Shown here in pieces: positions 13,104 through 18,380 of a DNA stretch of 18,380 bases (positions within the stretch are counted from its first letter, which is position 1; each line of letters starts with the position of its first letter). Source of the DNA: BM506 sp031581485 (GTDB lineage: Bacteria > Desulfobacterota > Desulfobulbia > Desulfobulbales > SURF-16); assembly GCA_031581485.1 (NCBI GenBank), contig JAVLBA010000050.1, positions 1-18,380 of the forward strand, written 5' to 3'. The translations under genes were made by a program, and so were the position numbers. The notes beneath the pieces were generated by a model that saw nothing but the letters and a program-made list of their open reading frames with translations, was not told the origin of the DNA and ran no database searches.

Positions 13104-13967
13104 ATGAAGCTTTTTCGGTTCACAACGGTCATGTTGCTCTTCTTCTGGGGATTATTTTTCTTGGCCGGGGGGGATGTCCGTGCCCAGGACGCAGATGCAG
13201 TCTCTGCGGAAAGCCTTGATTTTGGCGATCTTTTTACGCTCTATCAGCCCTACCTGGGCAACATCTCGGCCTATGAGCCCCTCTTTTTTTTGGTGGGAAC
13301 AGAACCTGAAAAAAGTACCTTTCAGATCAGTTTCCGTTACGAACTGTTCAACCCCGAAGGCCCTTTGGTCACCAGCCATCCCTGGGTTAAGGGCTTTAAT
13401 TTCGGCTATACCCAGACATCCTTCTGGGATCTCAAGTCAAAATCTGCAACTTTTGAAGATACCAGTTATAAGCCGGAGCTTTTTCATCTTTCCGCCAATC
13501 TGCCGGCGCGTCCCTCCTGGCTGCAGGGCTTGTTTCTCCAAAGCGGACTCCATCACGAATCCAACGGCCAGGGGGGGGAGGAGTCGCGCCGCGCCGATAT
13601 TCTCTATCTGAAGCCGCTGCTGATCTTTTACAGTGGAGAGTCCCAGCTTGGGCTGCAGATTGCTCCCAAGGTATGGATATACATAGATGAGAGCGGTAAT
13701 AACGGCAATATCGCCGACTACCGGGGTTATTTTGAGGTGGAGGCCAAGGCGGGCAAGGCCGAGGGCCTGGTGGCCAGTACGGCCCTGCGGTGGGCCAAGG
13801 AGGGCGGTTCCGTACGGGTTGATCTGAGCTGGCCTGTGCACCACTATCTGTACGATAATCTCTCCTTTTTTATCCAGATGCAGTACGTCAATACCCTGGC
13901 CGAGAGTATCCTTGACTACCATGAGCGCACCGAGGCCTTCCGCCTGGGCATCTCTTTTGTCCGTTAA
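13104..13967 (+). CDS. Outer-membrane phospholipase A-like protein (PldA family)
   Basis: This 287-residue protein has a signal peptide (about 1-27, cleavage after DVRA) and alternating beta-barrel strands ending in GISFVR. PldA hydrolyses outer-membrane phospholipids as a calcium-dependent dimer. FGYTQTSFWDL (100-110) matches the family calcium/first-strand motif. HESNG (151-155) provides catalytic His151 and Ser153. The following segment, ESRRADILY, aligns without gaps to E. coli TSRSWNRLY, so the third catalytic residue (Asn156 in E. coli) is Asp165 here, and Arg147 is Gln156. Activity may be altered. A run of eight G directly follows the catalytic motif. GGGGAG precedes the ATG at 13104; a longer frame from 13041 lacks a good ribosome binding site and would bury the signal peptide. 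Confidence 0.88.
   Translation: MKLFRFTTVMLLFFWGLFFLAGGDVRAQDADAVSAESLDFGDLFTLYQPYLGNISAYEPLFFLVGTEPEKSTFQISFRYELFNPEGPLVTSHPWVKGFNFGYTQTSFWDLKSKSATFEDTSYKPELFHLSANLPARPSWLQGLFLQSGLHHESNGQGGEESRRADILYLKPLLIFYSGESQLGLQIAPKVWIYIDESGNNGNIADYRGYFEVEAKAGKAEGLVASTALRWAKEGGSVRVDLSWPVHHYLYDNLSFFIQMQYVNTLAESILDYHERTEAFRLGISFVR
13571..13578 (+). repeat. G8 homopolymer inside phospholipase coding sequence
   Basis: Eight consecutive G bases code for the end of Gln156 and Gly-Gly just after the catalytic HESNG motif. The frame is intact at this length. A gain or loss of one G would truncate the protein. Homopolymer tracts of this type are classic slippage sites. Confidence 0.8.
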
Positions 13968-14084
13968 AAGATAAAGGAGGCCTGTTGAAAATCATTTTCT
14001 CCCATAAAAACCTCGCCCATGATAGGCAGCGGCGCATCCCGCTCCGCCATCAAAGAGATGGGAGATGCCGCGGATGCAACGATA

Positions 14085-15314
14085 TCAATCCCGGCCATGG
14101 CACTTATTGCAGAGATTTTTCTGGAAGCGGCTGTAATCACTGGCCAGGCGGTCATAAAATGTTTTCTGTGTTTCAGCGGCAGTACGACCTTGGGCCAGAT
14201 GGGCTGGGCTGTTGTTGTCGATGCCAGGAAAGACACCCTCATAAATGATAAATTCGGCATTCATATTCCAGCGGAGCATGTTGTCCCAGCCTGAGGCATG
14301 GGCCCGGTGGCAGGAGAGACACATGACATTCACCCCACCGGCAGGTCCGCTGCTGTCCATGGTTGCGGCCCTTGTTTTTACCAATGAATAATCCTTGGAG
14401 CCAATCTCGTAGGGAACAAGGGAGGTATAGGAGGAAGTGTAATTGCCTGTTGCATCTCCTGAGGATATGTAGCTATTATAATTACTGATTATCTGGGAGG
14501 TAAAGACGGCATTGCGGCCCACCGGATGTTTATAGAAACTGTTGAGCTGGTGATGACAATTCTGGCACCACTCTGTCATGCCGCTCCCATATACAACACG
14601 GGTATCGCCGGACGTTTCTGCTCTGTTGTAATGGGAGGGAGCGATGGCCACAGGCGGATCAGAGCTGAAAACGGGAACCCCGGGCCTGCTTTTCGGTTGA
14701 TATCCTTGGCCGGCCAGCAAACGGTAGACGCCAACACTCTTGTCCGCCTCAGGATCAGGACTGTCGGCATATGAACCGGAGGCAATGATGGGCGGGCCCG
14801 TAGTGGTTATGGTGCCGTCTTCAAGGCGGCGATAGCTGCCATGGGGGTCGTGACAACTGATACAGGAAAGGCTGGAGGCAGGGTAGGTGCCGCCCGGGGC
14901 CACGGCATAGTTGCTGTCCGGGCCATAACCATAATCAAGGGCCACGATATTGTGGCCATGGTTGTCCCCTTCGCTGCGCAGGGTGAAATCCATGCCCTCA
15001 GCAACGGGCCAGGTGTAATTTTTTTTCAACCAGCAGAAGTCGCCACCGGGCGGGAGCTGCCGACAGAGAGGGGAGCTGGCCGTATCCGTGGCAATATGAT
15101 GCTGGCTGGTCAGGGACGTCCCTGTCCGGCCCTGGTGACACCTGAGACAGGTAGAGCTTGCATCGCTGCCGATCAATGCCGGCGGTGTGGTATGGCATTC
15201 CTGGCAATCGCCTGTGCCACCATTATGAAATATTTCCTGGCAGAAAGCAGCTGGCCTGAAAAAGAGGAGTGGTGCTAAAATAAAAAATTGGCAGAAAAGT
15301 ATTATTATTTTCAT
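14085..15314 (-). CDS. Exported hexahaem c-type cytochrome
   Basis: This 409-residue protein has a signal peptide (MKIIILFCQFFILAPLLFF, cleavage near residue 25) and six CxxCH haem sites: CQECH (37-41), CLRCH (56-60), CISCH (151-155), CQNCH (250-254), CLSCH (332-336) and CNKCH (402-406). Several sites have nearby His residues suitable as second axial ligands (for example HDPHG, HHQ, HRAHA). Spacing is irregular, with long Ser/Thr/Gly/Tyr-rich linkers that suggest a secreted or surface-exposed protein. Such multihaem proteins in Desulfobacterota serve periplasmic or extracellular electron transfer; the partner here is unknown. It ends in CHGRD, a common way for these proteins to stop. No clear Shine-Dalgarno site precedes the ATG. 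It is monocistronic and convergent with the phospholipase gene. Confidence 0.92.
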   Translation of the reverse strand: MKIIILFCQFFILAPLLFFRPAAFCQEIFHNGGTGDCQECHTTPPALIGSDASSTCLRCHQGRTGTSLTSQHHIATDTASSPLCRQLPPGGDFCWLKKNYTWPVAEGMDFTLRSEGDNHGHNIVALDYGYGPDSNYAVAPGGTYPASSLSCISCHDPHGSYRRLEDGTITTTGPPIIASGSYADSPDPEADKSVGVYRLLAGQGYQPKSRPGVPVFSSDPPVAIAPSHYNRAETSGDTRVVYGSGMTEWCQNCHHQLNSFYKHPVGRNAVFTSQIISNYNSYISSGDATGNYTSSYTSLVPYEIGSKDYSLVKTRAATMDSSGPAGGVNVMCLSCHRAHASGWDNMLRWNMNAEFIIYEGVFPGIDNNSPAHLAQGRTAAETQKTFYDRLASDYSRFQKNLCNKCHGRD

Positions 15315-15765
15315 AGGTTGTTGATTTTCAGTGTATTCATGCGAAGCTGGCCAGGTTCAAGGGGTCTGCTTTTGACAAGGGAGACCTGGGGGCAGAGATG
15401 CAAAAAATATGCTCGCTATGTCAACAAGTTCTCTCATCTTTTTATTTCAGGCAGTTATGGGCCCCAGGGACAGGGCGCGGCAAGAGGGAGGCGAAAGATT
15501 TTCCGGAAAAAGAATATATTTTTTTCCTGGATTCCGGAAGGACTCTTTCTGAAACCATTTTTGCAGCAGAACTTCTGCCGAAAGCAAACCCGCCACCTTT
15601 TCTGGTGAGGAGAGCGCAAGGAGGCACACCAGGGCGGCAAAAAAAGAGAGAGCAGCACCATGCGAGGCAGAGATGCAAAGGGCAGAGAGGTACAGTCTCT
15701 CATCGGGAGATGGTGGCTGTCATGGCGAAGAATATTTCGTCGTAATGAAAAAAGAGGGGTTCGAC
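15315..15765. other. Divergent intergenic region, cytochrome / DUF3185
   Basis: This 451-bp gap must contain both divergent promoters, but none could be fixed with confidence. It contains two identical 8-bp palindromes TTCCGGAA (15501-15508 and 15532-15539), 31 bp apart, flanking an A+T-rich stretch with TATATT. It also has a 14-bp direct repeat GGCAGAGATGCAAA (15391-15404 and 15666-15679). Open frames in it (for example 15398-15745 on the plus strand) lack family resemblance and good ribosome binding sites, so I do not call a gene. Confidence 0.45.
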
Positions 15766-15981
15766 ATGGCAACAAATTCAATATCAATCGTCAAGATTCT
15801 GGGTATCGCCTTATTGGTTCTGGGTATTGGCCTGGCCTTTTGGGGCTATCAGCTGTCAGGTTCCGTTGGCTCGGAGATAACGGAAACCATAACCGGCTCA
15901 AGCCCTGACAAGGTAATGACGCTCTACATTGCGGGGGCGGTCAGCTTTGTAGTTGGTTTATTCCTCTATACGAAAAAATAA
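15766..15981 (+). CDS. DUF3185 small membrane protein
   Basis: This 71-residue protein has two membrane helices: IVKILGIALLVLGIGLAFWG (about 8-27) and a C-terminal one (TLYIAGAVSFVVGLFLY). They are joined by a Ser/Thr-rich loop with GSEITETITGSSPDK. This two-helix layout and loop are typical of DUF3185, whose function is unknown. The frame opens at 15673, but AGAGGGG (15753-15759) is correctly placed for the ATG at 15766, which gives the family length. It is followed after only 13 bp by the GlsB/YeaQ-type gene, so the two probably share a transcript. It is likely an envelope-stress or membrane-homeostasis protein by context only. Confidence 0.82.
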   Translation: MATNSISIVKILGIALLVLGIGLAFWGYQLSGSVGSEITETITGSSPDKVMTLYIAGAVSFVVGLFLYTKK

Positions 15982-15994
15982 AAAGGAAGCTATC

Positions 15995-16246
15995 ATGGAC
16001 GCAAACAGTTTGATTATCTTTTTGGCAATTGGCGCCCTGGCCGGCTGGTTGGCCGGTATTATCATGAAGGGGAAAGGATTCGGCATTATCGGCAATATTG
16101 TTGTGGGTATTATCGGCGCCTTTTTCGGCGGATTTTTATTCAACTTCTTCGGCATAGCAGCCGGGGGCTTACTGGGCTCTTTGATTACCGCAACAGTGGG
16201 CGCTGTTGTCCTGTTATTTCTGGTGAGCTTGGTGAAGAGGGGCTGA
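15995..16246 (+). CDS. GlsB/YeaQ/YmgE family membrane protein
   Basis: This 83-residue protein is almost entirely three membrane helices rich in glycine zippers: LAIGALAGWLAGIIMKGKGF, IIGNIVVGIIGAFFGGFLF and GGLLGSLITATVGAVVLLFL. It ends in a short basic tail, KRG. This is the pattern of the family once called transglycosylase-associated. In E. coli, YeaQ and YmgE are stationary-phase or stress-induced inner-membrane proteins; in Gram-positives GlsB belongs to general-stress clusters. AAAAAGGAAG precedes the ATG at 15995. It forms a tight pair with DUF3185. The 121 bp to the convergent kinase gene contain only a weak 5-bp GC hairpin (16266-16281). Confidence 0.9.
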   Translation: MDANSLIIFLAIGALAGWLAGIIMKGKGFGIIGNIVVGIIGAFFGGFLFNFFGIAAGGLLGSLITATVGAVVLLFLVSLVKRG

Positions 16247-16367
16247 TGAGGGGCTTGCGCAGCTGTCCCCGGCCGAGGGGAGGCATGCACCCCGAAGTTC
16301 GCCAGGAGCCGGAAGATTTTTCAGGGGCGTCCCGCGTGGGGCATGATTTCTATTGAGCTTTGCATCC

Positions 16368-18380
16368 TCATCTGCCCTTACAATGTAAGGCGCTATCCAG
16401 CAGGTCCCGCACTGTCTGACCCAGTTCCCGCACGGAAATCGGTTTCATCATATATGCCTGGATACCCAAGTCCTGAACCTCTTCCTTGGTGGTCAAATCA
16501 CTGAAGCCGGTGCAAAGAACAACGGGGAGGTCTGGGCGGATAATCAGCGCCTTTCTGGCCAGTTCAACACCGGTGAGGTGGGGCATGGTCATGTCCGTAA
16601 TCAGCAGCTCAAAGAGCATGGGGCTTTCCTCGATGCAGGCCAAGGCCTCAAGGCTGTTGTTGAAAACGGTTACCTCATAGCCAAGACTCAGCAGGATTTT
16701 CTGCAACATGGTGGTGATCATCTTTTCATCATCCACCACCAGCAGGTGTTCCGTGCCAATGGGGATGGGGATGGGACCATGAGTCTCAGGCAAAGAAGGG
16801 GGCTCCTCTAGGCTGGGGAGATAGACATGAAAGTTCGTCCCTTTACCCAGCTCACTGTACACCGTGATATCCCCTTGATAGCTCTTGACAATACCGTGGA
16901 CCACAGCAAGACCGAGGCCGGTGCCTTCTCCCTTGTTTTTGGTGGTAAAATAGGGATCAAAGATATGGGCCATGGTTTTTTTCTTTATGCCGCAGCCGCT
17001 GTCACTGACTTCCAGCAAGAGATAGTTGCCGGCGGCAAGATCGGAGCCGGGAATCTTGCTGTCGTCCTCAAGGGTAATTTGGCTCAGGCGCACTCCCAGC
17101 ATGCCGCCGCTTTCCTGCATGGCTTGATAGGCGTTGGTGCAGAGATTCATGGTGATCTGGTGGAACTGGGTGGGGTCGGCCAGAATGGTTCCGCATGCCG
17201 CAGCGAATTCGGCGCGGATGGTAATGGTGGAAGGCAGTGAGGCCTGGAGAAGCTTGAGGACCTCCTTCACTATCAGCTGCGGCTGCAGGGGCTTTTTTTC
17301 CTGGGGAGCATGGCGGCTGAAGACCAGGATCTGCTTCACGAGATCCTTGGCCCGCTCAGCAGCCTGGGAGATTTGTTGCAGATGGCCGGCCTGGGGATCG
17401 CTGGGGGCAAGGCTGGACAAAGCCAGCTCTGCATAACCGAGAATCGGCGTGAGGATGTTGTTGAAGTCATGGGCCACGCCGCCGGCCAGGGTGCCCATGG
17501 CCGCCATCTTTTCGGCGTGCCTGAGCCGCTCCTCCAGTTTTATCCGGGCCGTAATATCGCGGACGCTTTCAATGCCGGCGATGATCTTGCCATCCGCATC
17601 TTTCATGGGGCTGGCGGTGACCTCCAGATGGATGATCCCCTTTGGTGTTGTCGCGCTGGTCACCTGGCGATGAACCTTGTCATCGGCAAAGGATTGCACC
17701 AGGAGGCAGCCGTCACATATGGTGTCGCGGTGTTGATAGGCCTGGTAGCAGTATTTACGGGTGTGCAGGCCCTGTTTTTCTATATGCACCTTGTTTTGAT
17801 ACAGGATCTTGAAGTCGCGATCCTGAACAGTGATGCCGTCGGTGAGGGTGGCCAGGAGGGATTCAAATTTATTTTTTTCATGGCGGAGCGCCCTGGTCTG
17901 GGCCTGACGGGCGCTGATATCGCGGACCACCGAGATCAAAAAATTCTTGCCGTCGCGAAGAACATGGCTGGTGGTTATCTCCACCGGGAAGCGGCTGCCA
18001 TCCTTGCGAATATGCGCACTTTCAAAGATAAGGCCTTGCTTGTGGATCCGGGCCACTTGCTTCGACCAGGCGGCTATGTCCGCCAAACTCCCTGAGATAT
18101 CGATGACCCTGAGGGCCAGAAGTTCAGCGGCGCTGTAGCCCAGGTTCGAGCAGGCCTTGTGGTTGACGTAGATGAAGGCGCTAGTGTCGGCATCAATGAT
18201 GAAGATGGCGTCATTGCTCTGGTTGATAAGGGTCGACAGCAGGGCGAGCTCTTCTCGGGCCAGGTACTCTTCAGTGATGTCCACGAGCAGAGACTGTCTG
18301 GAATGGGTGCCGTCGTCATTGTTGATGGTGGTGTTGGTGATATTATACCAGCGCTCATCCTTGGGGCTTTTCATCTGCCA
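16368..18380 (-). CDS. Hybrid PAS sensor histidine kinase with receiver domain (5' end outside window)
   Basis: The gene runs off the right edge. An in-frame ATG at 18374 lies inside what looks like the end of a PAS/PAC domain (WYNITNTTI, DGTHSRQSLLVDITEE), so the real start is upstream of the window. Counting from that Met, a PAS domain covers about 44-160 and a second about 165-275. The second carries Cys209, Cys220 and Cys223. HisKA follows with His302 (GGVAHDFNN), then the ATPase with N-box Asn414, G1 DSGCGI (458-463) and G2 GEGTGLGL (482-489). A receiver domain (about 543-660) has Asp594, Thr622 and Lys644. The visible part has no membrane segment, indicating a cytosolic sensor. No output regulator is adjacent, so its target is unknown. 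It is convergent with the GlsB-type gene. Confidence 0.93.
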   Translation of the reverse strand, partial: WQMKSPKDERWYNITNTTINNDDGTHSRQSLLVDITEEYLAREELALLSTLINQSNDAIFIIDADTSAFIYVNHKACSNLGYSAAELLALRVIDISGSLADIAAWSKQVARIHKQGLIFESAHIRKDGSRFPVEITTSHVLRDGKNFLISVVRDISARQAQTRALRHEKNKFESLLATLTDGITVQDRDFKILYQNKVHIEKQGLHTRKYCYQAYQHRDTICDGCLLVQSFADDKVHRQVTSATTPKGIIHLEVTASPMKDADGKIIAGIESVRDITARIKLEERLRHAEKMAAMGTLAGGVAHDFNNILTPILGYAELALSSLAPSDPQAGHLQQISQAAERAKDLVKQILVFSRHAPQEKKPLQPQLIVKEVLKLLQASLPSTITIRAEFAAACGTILADPTQFHQITMNLCTNAYQAMQESGGMLGVRLSQITLEDDSKIPGSDLAAGNYLLLEVSDSGCGIKKKTMAHIFDPYFTTKNKGEGTGLGLAVVHGIVKSYQGDITVYSELGKGTNFHVYLPSLEEPPSLPETHGPIPIPIGTEHLLVVDDEKMITTMLQKILLSLGYEVTVFNNSLEALACIEESPMLFELLITDMTMPHLTGVELARKALIIRPDLPVVLCTGFSDLTTKEEVQDLGIQAYMMKPISVRELGQTVRDLLDSALHCKGR

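Noticed and set aside
15398..15745. A 115-codon plus-strand frame with an N-terminal C-x-x-C in the cytochrome/DUF3185 gap.
   Set aside because: There is no good ribosome binding site, its C-terminal half is low-complexity basic sequence, and it matches no family I recognise.
16266..16281. GC-rich 5-bp hairpin after the GlsB-type gene as terminator.
   Set aside because: The stem is too short and the nearest T run is over 30 bp away.
1..18380. A defence or toxin-antitoxin system hidden among the small genes.
   Set aside because: Each small gene fits a stress or membrane family. No nuclease, reverse transcriptase, STAND, TIR or toxin motif was seen. PolX carries a PHP domain but is a standard repair enzyme.

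Overview
The window is a bacterial chromosomal segment of about 18.4 kb with mid-50s G+C by eye. Its gene content suggests a Desulfobacterota (former Deltaproteobacteria) member, possibly Desulfobulbales-like. The pointers are a hexahaem c-type cytochrome, a membrane-anchored dihaem cytochrome, a bacterial PolX with PHP domain, several TTG starts with good Shine-Dalgarno sites, and a multi-PAS hybrid kinase whose PAS domain carries a Cys cluster. This taxonomic call is an inference from gene families, not from a marker gene. There is no CRISPR array, rRNA, tRNA, integrase or transposase.

Layout. Positions 1-3900 form a block of small stress-type genes: DUF2267, a cytoplasmic triple-BON protein (minus), Hsp20 (minus), then divergently an exported triple-BON protein (OsmY-like) behind a sigma-54-like site, and a DUF883/ElaB-type membrane anchor protein. 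Positions 4032-7898 hold a DNA-repair pair, PolX polymerase and NAD-dependent ligase LigA, both with probable TTG starts. Positions 8085-11431 carry dodecin, a 4-TM/dihaem cytochrome c protein, WrbA and an AI-2E-family permease. Positions 11581-13967 carry a secreted DUF2141 protein, an HdeD-type membrane protein and an outer-membrane phospholipase A-like protein. Positions 14085-15314 (minus) encode a solitary exported hexahaem cytochrome. Positions 15766-16246 hold two tiny membrane proteins (DUF3185, GlsB/YeaQ-type). From 16368 to the window edge lies a hybrid sensor kinase on the minus strand, truncated at its 5' end by the window.

Common theme. Relatives of many of these families (OsmY/BON, small heat-shock protein, ElaB/YqjD, WrbA, HdeD, YeaQ/YmgE) belong to the general-stress or stationary-phase response in enterobacteria. 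Here they sit together, mostly as single-gene units with their own ribosome binding sites, interleaved with DNA repair, flavin/quinone redox and envelope genes. The simplest reading is a cell-envelope and protein-homeostasis stress island. No known defence or mobile system is recognisable. The most unusual local details are an 8-G tract within the phospholipase gene just after its catalytic motif, substitution of that enzyme's expected catalytic Asn, the membrane/dihaem fusion, and several long perfect hairpins between genes.
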